Translations under genes and position numbers: made by a program
In this document: positions 41,754 to 49,587 of the stretch, piece after piece
How positions within the stretch are numbered: the first letter of the stretch is position 1
Layout: the number at the start of each line of letters is the position of its first letter
The notes under the pieces: generated by a model
What the model was told of the DNA's origin: nothing
Seen by the model: only the letters and a program-made list of their open reading frames with translations
The model's database searches: none
Assembly: GCA_016213845.1 (NCBI GenBank)
Contig: JACQZN010000009.1
Location: 1-52,528 of the forward strand
Direction: 5' to 3'
DNA from: Candidatus Wallbacteria bacterium
GTDB lineage: Bacteria > Muiribacteriota > UBA6191 > JACPRK01
Length of the DNA: 52,528 bases

Positions 41754-42290
41754 ATGGAGAACCGCCTACACCACAGCTTGCGCTCGACCCCGCGGAAGGG
41801 GGGCCGCAACCCCGAGCCCTACTCACTTCTCACTACTCACTACTCACTGCTCGCTTTCACCCTGGTCGAGCTGCTGGTCACGGTGGCACTCTTGCTGGCG
41901 CTGACGATGATGGCCAGCGCCGTCTACATGAACTACGTGAAATCGGGGGAGGAATCGCTCGTCCGAAACAACCTCACAATCCTTCGCAGCGCCTTGCAGC
42001 AGTTCTACTCCGACAACGGGCGCTACCCATTCCGGGAGCGCGACATCTACGGCAATCCCGTCGGGTTCCTCGACGACACGTCGAGCGAACTGACGCAGGG
42101 CCCCAGGCGCGGAGTGAACATCTATCCAAGGAACCGAACGAAGTATCTGATGGAGATCCCGGTCGACCCGTCGCTGAACTCCAAGGGCTGGTCGCTGTTG
42201 GTGGAGCCGTTCCAGATCTCGGCGAGCGCTGAAAAGCTGGACGTGGTGACGGACGTCCGGAGCGCCAATCCGCTCTTCAAGGACCTATGA
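41754..42290 (+). CDS. Type II secretion/type IV pilus-like pseudopilin (1st of three)
   Basis: 178 residues with the class III prepilin signature AFTLVELLVTVALLLALTMM. The cleavage site would be A-F rather than the usual G-F. The leader is unusually long (34 residues) and its final part (YSLLTTHYSLL) is encoded by an ACTCACT-type direct repeat (41821-41848). The mature part has the GspG-like SDNGRYP block and a ~20-residue insertion ending SELTQGP..., YP..., YLMEIPVDP, then DVVTDVRSANPLFKDL. Overlaps the next gene by 4 bases. Likely a minor pseudopilin of a secretion or pilus machine whose other genes are not in the window. Confidence 0.85.
   Translation: MENRLHHSLRSTPRKGGRNPEPYSLLTTHYSLLAFTLVELLVTVALLLALTMMASAVYMNYVKSGEESLVRNNLTILRSALQQFYSDNGRYPFRERDIYGNPVGFLDDTSSELTQGPRRGVNIYPRNRTKYLMEIPVDPSLNSKGWSLLVEPFQISASAEKLDVVTDVRSANPLFKDL
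41821..41848. repeat. ACTCACT direct repeats inside the first pseudopilin leader
   Basis: ACTCACTTCTCACTACTCAC followed by TACTCACT, the same kind of short-word array seen between genes elsewhere in the window, here translated as YSLLTTHYSL right before the cleavage site. Confidence 0.85.
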
Positions 42291-42895
42291 GCCCGCGAGT
42301 GCATCCGGTCCACCCAGCCCGACGGGCTCGCAGCGCGGCGCGAGGATTCACGCTCGTGGAGCTCTTGATCGCCCTGACGCTGCTGCTGGCCCTGGTGGCA
42401 ATGGCGTCGGGCATCTTTCGAGGCAACGTCGACGAGGCGCGCGAGCGGGTGCGCGAGGCGAACCTGCGCGCCATCCGCAAGGCGATCCACGCCTTCTACA
42501 ACGACTACGGCCGCTACCCCTACAACGGACAGGACAAGCTTGGAAACGTGGTGCAGTTCCTGGACAACGGCTCGAGCGAACTGGTTCAAGGGGTGCACGA
42601 CACCTACGGGCATTATCCCGCGACCCGCTCCCGGTACCTGCGCGAGATCCCGATCGACCCGACCACCGGCAAGGCCGACTGGATCTTGATCCCGTGCGAC
42701 AACGACGCAGACTGGCGGGCGACGGATGACGACGAGGACGGCGACGGGCGACCGTCGATCAACCAGGCCACTGGCCGCGCCGAGCCGCACGTGGACGAGG
42801 ACGGTTTCGGGGGCAGCCCCCAGAACGAGGACGGAGACAAGCAGGTGGACGAGGACCCGCCCGATGTCATGGATGTTTTGAGTCGCGGACCATGA
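42287..42895 (+). CDS. Pseudopilin with acidic C-terminal tail (2nd of three)
   Basis: 202 residues, leader MSPRVHPVHPARRARSAARG cut at G-F before FTLVELLIALTLLLALVAMA. The middle matches its neighbour: NDYGRYPYN, SSELVQGVH, HYPATRSRYLREIPIDPTTG. From ~residue 145 the tail is very Asp/Glu/Asn/Gly rich (ATDDDEDGDGRPSIN, HVDEDGFGG, NEDGDKQVDEDPPD), reading like thrombospondin-type calcium-binding repeats. Start ATG overlaps the first pseudopilin by 4 bases. Calcium binding is inferred from composition only. Confidence 0.88.
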   Translation: MSPRVHPVHPARRARSAARGFTLVELLIALTLLLALVAMASGIFRGNVDEARERVREANLRAIRKAIHAFYNDYGRYPYNGQDKLGNVVQFLDNGSSELVQGVHDTYGHYPATRSRYLREIPIDPTTGKADWILIPCDNDADWRATDDDEDGDGRPSINQATGRAEPHVDEDGFGGSPQNEDGDKQVDEDPPDVMDVLSRGP

Positions 42896-43599
42896 GCACA
42901 GGACGCAGCGAGTTGACATACCTGGGGCTCCGGATAGTCCCTGCGCGCTTCTTCGCGCGCCGGGAAACCGGGGACTGGCTCCGACTTGCACGTCTTTCCG
43001 CAAGGCGGTGCCTGTACCCGGTTTCCTCCCAGCGCTCAGGCTTCTCGCTCACCGAGCTGGTGGTCGCGCTCGTCATCCTGCTGATCCTCTTGCCGACCGC
43101 AGTTCCGCTGTACGACCGGTACCTGGGCGATGCCCGCGAGGAAGCGCTCAAGCAGCGATTGCGCGAGATCCGGCGCGCGCTTTCGACGTTCAGGCTGGAG
43201 AACGGCCGTTACCCGAACTGGCTGTTCGACGGCTTTGGCAACAACGTCGACTTCATGGACAACCAGAAGAGTGAGCTCATCCAGGGAGTCCACAGCGGCC
43301 CGAGTGCCTATCCCACCGTGCGACGGCGCTACTTGCCTGAGCTGCCCGCCGATCCGCTGACGGGCAAGGTGGACTGGGAGCTGGTCATCCTCTCCAACGA
43401 GAATGTGGCCACCTCGCAGTCGGCCGGCAGCTACCGGACCGACACGGCCAGCACCACCCGGCGCGGCTGGACGCAGGACCCGACGACGAAGAAGTGGACG
43501 CCGCCGCCCGCGGTGGTGAACCCGTTCGTTCCCAGGGCCGTCCCGACCAGTGGTGTCGGGGACGTCCGGAGCCGCGCCTCTGGCTACCAGGATCTCTGA
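42892..43599 (+). CDS. Pseudopilin (3rd of three)
   Basis: 235 residues with GFSLTELVVALVILLILLPT at the prepilin site, preceded by a ~50-residue leader, very long for the class. Much of that leader is encoded by a hairpin repeat (42963-43026). The body carries the family trio: ENGRYPNW, KSELIQGVH, YPTVRRRYLPELPADPLTG, and ends GVGDVRSRASGYQDL, resembling the first pseudopilin's DVRS...DL end. Start ATG overlaps the second pseudopilin by 4 bases; a TTG eight codons downstream is the only other in-frame start before the cleavage site, so the long leader is not a start-choice artefact. Confidence 0.85.
   Translation: MSTGRSELTYLGLRIVPARFFARRETGDWLRLARLSARRCLYPVSSQRSGFSLTELVVALVILLILLPTAVPLYDRYLGDAREEALKQRLREIRRALSTFRLENGRYPNWLFDGFGNNVDFMDNQKSELIQGVHSGPSAYPTVRRRYLPELPADPLTGKVDWELVILSNENVATSQSAGSYRTDTASTTRRGWTQDPTTKKWTPPPAVVNPFVPRAVPTSGVGDVRSRASGYQDL
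42963..43026. repeat. Long imperfect hairpin (REP-like) inside the third pseudopilin leader
   Basis: Left arm GGAAACCGGG then GACTGGCTCCG (42963-42983), right arm CGGTGCCTGTACCCGGTTTC then C (43006-43026). They pair at 18 of 21 positions, with a further CTTGC/GCAAG pair in the 22-base loop. GGTGCCTGT-CCCGG words of this kind are known from dispersed repeats of other bacteria; a transposase was not seen. Confidence 0.85.
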
Positions 43600-43619
43600 T
43601 CGTCTCGCGAGGGCGCCTC

Positions 43620-43628
43620 TGGTAGGAT
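43620..43628 (+). promoter_or_regulatory. Candidate extended -10 element before the small membrane protein
   Basis: TGG then TAGGAT. A transcription start 7 bases on would coincide exactly with the GTG start codon at 43635, giving a leaderless message. No -35 match. Confidence 0.3.
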
Positions 43629-43634
43629 GGCGGC

Positions 43635-43970
43635 GTGCGCGTGAGATCGCTCTTGAACCGGCTGCTCTTCGTGGCCACGCCCGGGCTGGGCCAGATCCTG
43701 GAGGGCCGGTGGCTCATCGGGGGGCTGGTGGGCGCCGCGGCGGCCGGGACACTGGCGGCGGCCGAGCTCGGCAACTCCCGGTACCGGAGCTTGCAGCTCG
43801 AGTACAGGAAGCTGAACCTGCCGGCGCCGCTCCACGCGGCGCTCGCAGCGGACCGCCAGGGTAGCCTCGCCAAGCTGGCGGGGCTCTACCTGGGCCTGGG
43901 GCTGATCTCGGCAGCGCTGTACAGGGAGAATCCGGCGGATTCCGATCCGCCCCAGTCGGAGGACGCATGA
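43635..43970 (+). CDS. Small membrane protein of unknown function
   Basis: A 111-residue protein with two hydrophobic stretches ([15 protein letters not shown] and [20 protein letters not shown], then [15 protein letters not shown] near the end) and a charged central part ([13 protein letters not shown]). Not recognised. Start GTG 43635; its stop overlaps hemL by 4 bases (ATGA). A start at 43641 (GTG) is also possible. Confidence 0.6.
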   Translation: MRVRSLLNRLLFVATPGLGQILEGRWLIGGLVGAAAAGTLAAAELGNSRYRSLQLEYRKLNLPAPLHAALAADRQGSLAKLAGLYLGLGLISAALYRENPADSDPPQSEDA

Positions 43971-45262
43971 GCTCCAGGTCATCGGCCGAACTCTTCAAGC
44001 GCGCTCAGGAGCTTCTCCCGGGCGGAGTCAACAGCCCCGTCCGGGCCTTCAAGGGCGTGGGCGGCACGCCCGTCTTCTTCCAGAGCGGAAGCGGGTCGCG
44101 GATGCGCTCCGTAGAGGGCAAGGAGTACCTCGACTACGTCGGCTCGTGGGGCCCGCTCATCCTGGGCCACACGCATCCCCGGGTCGTCGAGGCAATCGAG
44201 GCCGCCGCACGCTCGGGCACCAGCTTCGGCGCGCCAGCACCTGCCGAGGTCGCGCTGGCCGAGCGCATCTGCGGTAGCCTCCCCTCGGTCGAGATGCTCC
44301 GCATGGTCAACAGCGGCACCGAAGCGACGATGAGCGCGATTCGCCTGGCGCGTGGCTTCACTGGCAGAGACAAGATCCTCAAGTTCGCCGGCTGCTACCA
44401 CGGCCACTCCGACAGCTTGCTGGTGAAGGCCGGCAGCGGCGCGCAGACGCTGGGCGTGCCCGACAGCGCCGGAGTGAGCCGGGACGTGGCCGCCAACACG
44501 CTCACCGTCGAGTACAACGACCTCGAGAACTTCAAGAGCGTGATGGAGCGCGAGGGCGCAAAGATCGCCTGCGTCATCGTGGAGCCTGTCGCCGGCAACA
44601 TGGGCGTGGTGCCTCCGTCGGAGTCGTTCCTGCAGGAGCTGCGTTCGGAGTGCTCCCGGCACGGCGCGCTGCTCATCTTCGACGAGGTCATGACCGGATA
44701 TCGCGTGGCCTGGGGCGGGGCCCAGCTGCGGTACGGCATCCGTCCGGACATCACCACACTCGGCAAGGTGATCGGGGGCGGGCTTCCCGTCGGGGCGTAC
44801 GGCGCCGGCAAGGAGCTGATGGGCTGGATTGCGCCGAACGGCCCGGTGTACCAGGCAGGTACGCTCTCGGGCAATCCGCTGGCGATGGCTGCCGGTATCG
44901 CAACGCTGGACGTGTTGAAGGAGCCGGGCGTCTACGACCGCCTGGAGGCGATCAGCGCTCGCCTGGCGGACGGTCTCGCGGCAGGAGCCAAGGCTCAGGG
45001 CATCCCCGTGCGCGTGCAGCGCGTGGGGTCGATGCTCACGCTCTTCTTCAGCTCGTTTGCCGTGAAGAACCTGCAGGGAGCCAAGCAGAGCGACGGCAAG
45101 GCCTTCTCCAGGTACTTCCACGCCATGCTCGAACAGGGGGTCTACCTGCCGCCCAGCGCCTACGAGGCCTGGTTCGTGAGCCTCGCCCACTCGGAAGAAG
45201 ACGTGGACCGCACGCTCGCAGCGCACGCTGTGGCGCTGAAAAAGGTCTCAGAGGCGGCTTGA
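43967..45262 (+). CDS. hemL: Glutamate-1-semialdehyde 2,1-aminomutase
   Basis: PLP enzyme making 5-aminolevulinate for tetrapyrroles by the C5 route. 431 residues, normal. N-terminal [20 protein letters not shown], the PLP Lys in [17 protein letters not shown], and [20 protein letters not shown] are intact, as are [19 protein letters not shown] and [10 protein letters not shown]. Starts with a 4-base overlap from the upstream gene and its own stop overlaps the next gene's TTG. Confidence 0.98.
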   Translation: MSSRSSAELFKRAQELLPGGVNSPVRAFKGVGGTPVFFQSGSGSRMRSVEGKEYLDYVGSWGPLILGHTHPRVVEAIEAAARSGTSFGAPAPAEVALAERICGSLPSVEMLRMVNSGTEATMSAIRLARGFTGRDKILKFAGCYHGHSDSLLVKAGSGAQTLGVPDSAGVSRDVAANTLTVEYNDLENFKSVMEREGAKIACVIVEPVAGNMGVVPPSESFLQELRSECSRHGALLIFDEVMTGYRVAWGGAQLRYGIRPDITTLGKVIGGGLPVGAYGAGKELMGWIAPNGPVYQAGTLSGNPLAMAAGIATLDVLKEPGVYDRLEAISARLADGLAAGAKAQGIPVRVQRVGSMLTLFFSSFAVKNLQGAKQSDGKAFSRYFHAMLEQGVYLPPSAYEAWFVSLAHSEEDVDRTLAAHAVALKKVSEAA

Positions 45263-45798
45263 ACGGGATCTTGCTGGTGAGCCACTGCATCCTCAATCCG
45301 TACACGGCGGTCGGAGGCTCGGTGCCCAACCGGGAGGCAATGCAGGCGCTGGTCCGCTGGTCTCTGGAGCGCGACGTGGCGCTGTTGCAGATGCCTTGCC
45401 CCGAGTTCACGCACGCAGGGGCGAGCCGCAAGCCTCGCACTCTGGAGGGGTACGACGTGCCGCAGTTCAGGGCACACTGCGCGGAGCTGGCGACGCGTCT
45501 CGCGGAGACGCTGGGCGAGCACCGGGCAGCAGGGCACACCATACTCGGGATCGTCGGCGTCGACGGGAGCCCATCCTGCGGGGTGGAGCTGACGACGCGA
45601 GAGTGCGACGGCTCCGAGGCGAAGGTGGCCGGAGAGGGCGTTTTCACTCGGCAGCTCAGGGAAGAGTTGCGGGGGCAAGGCTGGGAGCTGCCGTACGTCG
45701 GGCTGCCGCACCGGCGGCAAACAGAGCGCCAGGGCAACTCCTGGACTGAGGAGCTGGACCGGCTTCTGGGCGAGAAGTCTCAAGGGAGTGCCGCTTGA
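45259..45798 (+). CDS. TudS-related desulfidase (DUF523-like family)
   Basis: A 179-residue protein that would begin with TTG 45259 inside the hemL stop (TTGA). It shows three conserved cysteine blocks: [14 protein letters not shown] near the start, [11 protein letters not shown], and [14 protein letters not shown]. This matches the TudS/DUF523 desulfidase layout (a [4Fe-4S] cluster held by three Cys), which removes sulfur from thiouracil-type substrates in the characterised members. The 'CD3072-type' label used for such short relatives is from memory. Cofactor and substrate here are inferred. Confidence 0.75.
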   Translation: MNGILLVSHCILNPYTAVGGSVPNREAMQALVRWSLERDVALLQMPCPEFTHAGASRKPRTLEGYDVPQFRAHCAELATRLAETLGEHRAAGHTILGIVGVDGSPSCGVELTTRECDGSEAKVAGEGVFTRQLREELRGQGWELPYVGLPHRRQTERQGNSWTEELDRLLGEKSQGSAA

Positions 45799-46316
45799 AG
45801 AAGATCATGATGGGGCTCGGGGTTGTTGCGGTCCTTGGGCTCCTGGTGGTCCTGGGCATCGGGACCGCGTTTTCCGGGAAGAAATCTGTCGGCAGGGCGT
45901 TCGCGCTGGAGCAGAAGTCGGAGCGGGTCTTCGAGACGCTCTCCAGCCTGGAACGGCTGCCCGAGCTGGGGATCGGCGTGAAATCGGTGAAGCTGCCTTC
46001 CGACGGCAGCCGGCCCGGCCCGGGTTACAAGTTCGAGCTCCAGACCGAGTACGGCGCCGCCGAGGCGGAGATTGTGACGTACGACGCGCCACGTGTGCTC
46101 TCCTTCGACGTGACGCTGAAAGGCAAGAAGGTCGGAAACCTCTCCTTCGAGCTCCAAGGCGGGGACGGCGCCACGACGGACCTGGACGTGAAGCTGAACC
46201 TCGATTCCCCTCCCCCGCTGGGAGGCCTCAAGAACCTGGGCGCGCAGTGGACCGTCTCGACCCTGCTCGAGAGCAGCGCCGACAAGATGAAGGAAGCGCT
46301 CGAGTCCGCCAAGTAG
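45795..46316 (+). CDS. SRPBCC/polyketide-cyclase-like protein with N-terminal membrane segment
   Basis: A 173-residue protein with an N-terminal hydrophobic segment (MMGLGVVAVLGLLVVLGIG) followed by a helix-grip style domain: FALEQKSERVFETLSSLERL, VGNLSFELQGGDGATTDLDV and a long C-terminal helix (LLESSADKMKEALE). START/SRPBCC domains bind hydrophobic ligands. Start TTG 45795 overlaps the desulfidase stop (TTGA); a Met four codons on is also plausible. Function unknown. Confidence 0.7.
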   Translation: MKKIMMGLGVVAVLGLLVVLGIGTAFSGKKSVGRAFALEQKSERVFETLSSLERLPELGIGVKSVKLPSDGSRPGPGYKFELQTEYGAAEAEIVTYDAPRVLSFDVTLKGKKVGNLSFELQGGDGATTDLDVKLNLDSPPPLGGLKNLGAQWTVSTLLESSADKMKEALESAK

Positions 46317-46351
46317 TCCCCCCGCTGCCCCGCCCCGGTGCGCGAAAACAG

Positions 46352-46380
46352 TTGCGCCGCACCGCACGCGATGCTACATT
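46352..46380 (+). promoter_or_regulatory. Promoter of tRNA-Asn
   Basis: TTGCGC (46352-46357), 17-base spacer, TACATT (46375-46380). Predicted start near 46387, 8 bases before the mature tRNA. Confidence 0.7.
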
Positions 46381-46394
46381 TTTGCCCTCAGCGC

Positions 46395-46469
46395 TCCTCG
46401 ATAGCTCAATGGTAGAGCAACCGGCTGTTAACCGGTAGGTTGTAGGTTCGAATCCTACTCGAGGAGCCA
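46395..46469 (+). tRNA. tRNA-Asn (anticodon GTT)
   Basis: Cloverleaf reads fully: 7-base acceptor TCCTCGA/TCGAGGA, D arm with GCTCAATGGTAGAGC, anticodon stem ACCGG/CCGGT around loop CTGTTAA (anticodon GTT), T arm GTAGG-TTCGAAT-CCTAC, discriminator G and encoded CCA. No copy of its 3' end was seen downstream. Confidence 0.97.
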
Positions 46470-46853
46470 GCGCCTTTCTGGGGGCGAAAACCCAGTAGCG
46501 ATGCGGGTACTAAGCGCTACGGGGTGAGTGCATTCTGGAATCGCTACCCCAGACTCCGAGCAAGACTGTAGAGCCATCCGTGACGAGACAACCTCTTGGC
46601 TCCGCTGGTTCTCGAAGCAGATCGGGCCATGCTCAGACGTGCCAGGGATTGCGGACGCCCGCCAGTGTCAGCCCTCCTGCTCATTCGCGCACGGCACCGC
46701 CGTCTCCCCTGCTTCGACTCCCCGGAGCAGACGATGCCGCTACCGCGTAGCACAGAGTTTCGAGATCCGGTCCGCGATGGGCTTGGCCGATCAAGGCTGA
46801 GGATTCAGTTCTCGCCCGTCAGCTCCTTCGCCGCTACCGGCAGATCACCGGGA
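46470..46853. other. Non-coding stretch between tRNA-Asn and the vapC remnant
   Basis: No gene recognised on either strand; open frames here are Ser/Arg-rich with no family match and no ribosome site. Its position directly after a tRNA, and the toxin remnant that follows, suggest old insertion debris. Confidence 0.5.
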
Positions 46854-46982
46854 TTCGGAATGGCTGACAGCCCGATTGCGGCAACCTCTCTCAATCGCGG
46901 CATCTGCGTACTCACGCGGAACCTGAAGCAGTACAAGGCGATCAAGGGGCTCGACGCGACAGCGCCCTACGCCACGACTTGA
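46854..46982 (+). pseudogene. Remnant of a VapC-type PIN-domain toxin (C-terminal part)
   Basis: FGMADSPIAATSLNRGICVL followed by TRNLKQYKAIKGLDATAP matches the last two motifs of PIN toxins (G-x-x-D-x-x-IAA-A, then lvTRN-x2-F/Y...G). The N-terminal half with the first acidic residues is missing and the upstream sequence does not supply it in any frame. Too short to be active as a nuclease. Confidence 0.6.
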
Positions 46983-46994
46983 CGTCGCTACAGC

Positions 46995-48155
46995 TCAGCC
47001 GAAGTTCTTCCCCTCCCCGCCTCCACATTGGGATTGAGCGCACTCGACGAGGGGCTCGTATTGCGCCGAGGGCGTCGCCGCGACTTCCGGAAGGAGAGCT
47101 CGCCGCGAATCCTGGACCGGTGCAGCCAGCGCCTGGAACGCGGCTTCCATCTCCTCATTCGATCGGGCCTGGCCGACGAGGCGGCGCTGGGCTTCGAAGT
47201 CCGGATGACCGCCCAGGTACTTGATGAGATGGCCCTTGAGAACGCTGAAGACGCGGTCAGTGGCGTCGTGCGACTCCAGTGAGAGCTTCCAGTGGACAAG
47301 AGCCCGGCGAATCCGCTCTGGCCAGTCGGGTTCCGGCTCGATCCTTCCAGTATCGAGCCAGGTGCGGATCCGACCGAAGATCCAGGGCGCTCCCAGTGCG
47401 CCACGGCCTATGGCGATGCCGTCGCAGCCCGTCACCTCGAACATGCGGCGAGCCGACTCGGGTGAGGTCACGTCCCCATTGCCGACGACGGGCACCGGGC
47501 AGACTGCCTTCACGCGGCCGATTGTCTCCAGGTCTGCCTCTCCGCTGTATAGTTGCTCCCGGGTCCGCCCGTGCACCGTCACCCAGGCGCATCCTGCCGC
47601 CGCCGCGGCGCAGGCCAGGTCGGGCGCCACGATCGATTCGTCATCCCAGCCCGTGCGCATCTTGCACGAGACCGGAAGCCGCACGGCCGCGACAATCGCT
47701 TCGAGGATCCGGGTGGCGCGATCCAGGTCGCGCAGCAGCCCGGCGCCTGAGACGCGGCGCGTCACCTTGGGCACGGGGCATCCCATGTTCACATCGATAC
47801 CGGCTGCCTGTCCCAGACTCTCGATATGGGCCGCAATGTCGGCCATCTCGCCCGGGTCTCCGCCGGCAATCTGCCAGATCACCGGCCCCTCCTCGGGTGC
47901 AGGCCGCATGATCTCCAGAGCTTGGCGGCTGCCCAGCAGCGCGGACCTGACGCTGATCATCTCGGTCACGCACAGCTCGGCGCCCCCCTGCCGGCAAAGT
48001 GCGCGAAAGAGCGGGTTCGAGTACCCGGCCATTGGCGCCAGGACCAGAACCTTGCGGGCCCGCTCCCGAAACCAGCCGGCTTTGGTGGGCTCAGTTGTTG
48101 GCAGTCGTTTTCCCGGTAATCGTGTTTGGTGCTGTCGTTGGGACTCTTCGAACAT
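46995..48155 (-). CDS. dus: tRNA-dihydrouridine synthase (DusB-like)
   Basis: Flavoenzyme reducing uridine in tRNA D-loops, 386 residues. Substrate/FMN blocks VLVLAPMAGYSNPLFRAL, IQI-like VIWQIAGGDPGEMA, the catalytic Cys block IDVNMGCPVPKVTRR, HGRTREQLYSGEAD, VPVVGNGDVTSPESA and IGRGALGAPWIF are all present. C-terminal helical region is complete. Start is uncertain: an ATG at 48155 fits, but the frame stays open to 48239. Convergent region with the vapC remnant downstream. Confidence 0.93.
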   Translation of the reverse strand: MFEESQRQHQTRLPGKRLPTTEPTKAGWFRERARKVLVLAPMAGYSNPLFRALCRQGGAELCVTEMISVRSALLGSRQALEIMRPAPEEGPVIWQIAGGDPGEMADIAAHIESLGQAAGIDVNMGCPVPKVTRRVSGAGLLRDLDRATRILEAIVAAVRLPVSCKMRTGWDDESIVAPDLACAAAAAGCAWVTVHGRTREQLYSGEADLETIGRVKAVCPVPVVGNGDVTSPESARRMFEVTGCDGIAIGRGALGAPWIFGRIRTWLDTGRIEPEPDWPERIRRALVHWKLSLESHDATDRVFSVLKGHLIKYLGGHPDFEAQRRLVGQARSNEEMEAAFQALAAPVQDSRRALLPEVAATPSAQYEPLVECAQSQCGGGEGKNFG

Positions 48156-48308
48156 ACAGCAGAGATGGTCATTCCGGGCAGACGTGGCCAGCGCGCTCCC
48201 GGCGACACGCGAGCTCCGGCTCGAACTGTCCACTTTCACTGATCGGGTCGCCTGACTTCTTGCACTCGAGATTCCTCGTGCATGTTCTCATCCTCGGCGG
48301 AACGCAGT

Positions 48309-49346
48309 TCATCCGCACGGCGCGAGTCCGGGGCCTAGGCCCTCGAGGTCGAGCGCCTTGGCGAGCAACCGGGCCAAGTCGCGCCTCGCCGGGTCCTGGT
48401 GAATCTGGCAGTAGCGGGCCCACACGAGGTAACGGCCTTGCTCGTCCAGCGGCGGTGTCGACGCCAGCTCCTTCACCTTGTCGTCGAACATTTGCGGGAA
48501 GTTGGGCAAGCGACCGTCGACGTCCGTGAAGCCGTACTCCCTCGCGAGGTCGGATGCAAAGTGAATGAGGCCCGCCTTGCTAGCGACGTTCGGATCGCTG
48601 GCCAGGGCGACCGCGGCGCGACCGGCCAGGGCCGGAGACTCTGACTGGGCAAAGAACGGGTCCTGCACCGTGGCGTCCCGCCAGTTCTCCTCGCGAACTC
48701 CGAAATGGTCGAGCACCGCTTCCGAACGCAGGAAGCCAGGCGAAAGGCAAAGCGCCGTGACCCGTGTGCGGACCAGCTCCATCGCCATGCCGTAGGCGAG
48801 GCGGGCCAGTGAAGACTTGACGAGGTCGTAGAGGATCTGCCCTCGGTATCCCGCGAAGTGGCCGTCGATCACCTCGATGACGAGCCCTCGGTCGGCCTCG
48901 ACCATGAGCGGCACGAGGAGTCGGCTGGTGATCACGTGGCTGATGAGCGTCTGGTCGACATACGCCCGGACCCTGGAGAGATCGATCTCCCAGAACCGTT
49001 GCGACCAGTCGAGCATCGAATCGGCGCCCCAGACGCTGTCCACCAGCACGTCGAGGCGGCCAGCTTCGGCTCGAATGCGGGCTGTGAGACTCTCCACCTC
49101 TCCCTCGCGCGTGTGGTCGACTCGGAGAGCGACCGCGCGACCGCCGGCTTGCTCGATCAGCCCGGCCGTGTCGTCGATGGTCTCCGGTCGGTTCATGTCG
49201 CTCGGCTGCCCCGCCGCACTGCGGCCCGTGCAATAGACAAGGGCACCGGCCTCACCGAGCGCCCTGGCAATGCCGCGTCCAGCGCCGCGTGTCGCTCCTG
49301 CCACGAGAGCAACCTGTCCGGCCAGTGGCTTCGTCTCCATCGCCAT
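48309..49346 (-). CDS. Short-chain dehydrogenase/reductase (SDR)
   Basis: NAD(P)-dependent oxidoreductase, 345 residues. Cofactor motif AGATRGAGRGIARALGEAG, LVYCTGRS suggesting NADP preference (Arg after the second strand), the D-x-T/D region VDHTREGEVE, and the catalytic YDLVKSS (Y-x3-K) are present, but the usual catalytic Ser region reads VIEVIDGHFAGYRGQ. Length exceeds a classical SDR (~250) because of a ~70-residue C-terminal extension with FTDVDGRLPNFPQMFDD. Start ATG 49346 with GGAGG 9 bases upstream. Substrate unknown. Confidence 0.88.
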   Translation of the reverse strand: MAMETKPLAGQVALVAGATRGAGRGIARALGEAGALVYCTGRSAAGQPSDMNRPETIDDTAGLIEQAGGRAVALRVDHTREGEVESLTARIRAEAGRLDVLVDSVWGADSMLDWSQRFWEIDLSRVRAYVDQTLISHVITSRLLVPLMVEADRGLVIEVIDGHFAGYRGQILYDLVKSSLARLAYGMAMELVRTRVTALCLSPGFLRSEAVLDHFGVREENWRDATVQDPFFAQSESPALAGRAAVALASDPNVASKAGLIHFASDLAREYGFTDVDGRLPNFPQMFDDKVKELASTPPLDEQGRYLVWARYCQIHQDPARRDLARLLAKALDLEGLGPGLAPCG

Positions 49347-49423
49347 CGCAGCTAACCTCCTATCCCACCTGGGCTATCACTATCACAGGACTGTTCCTGG
49401 ATGGAATCGCTCGAATGACACGG

Positions 49424-49433
49424 CCCCCCCCCC
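49424..49433. repeat. Ten-base poly-C tract
   Basis: C10 in the 241-base gap between the SDR gene and the next gene. Could slip during replication or sequencing; no gene obviously depends on it. Confidence 0.7.
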
Positions 49434-49587
49434 AGGCGATGGCGGCTCTTGGTCGAGTATCTTGGCGGGCACACCGTTCTGCCAGTTACCTTCCAGCACA
49501 TCGGATCGAGGGCATCGAGTGCCCCTGCGTGAGAGGTGGACAGACCTGAAGAGCCGGCCCGAGAGGAGCACGGCCAGGATCGAGCAG

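Noticed and set aside
46395..46469. tRNA-Asn as an island attachment site
   Set aside because: No repeat of the tRNA 3' end (GGTTCGAATCCTACTCGA) was found downstream in the window and no integrase gene follows; only a toxin remnant suggests insertion.
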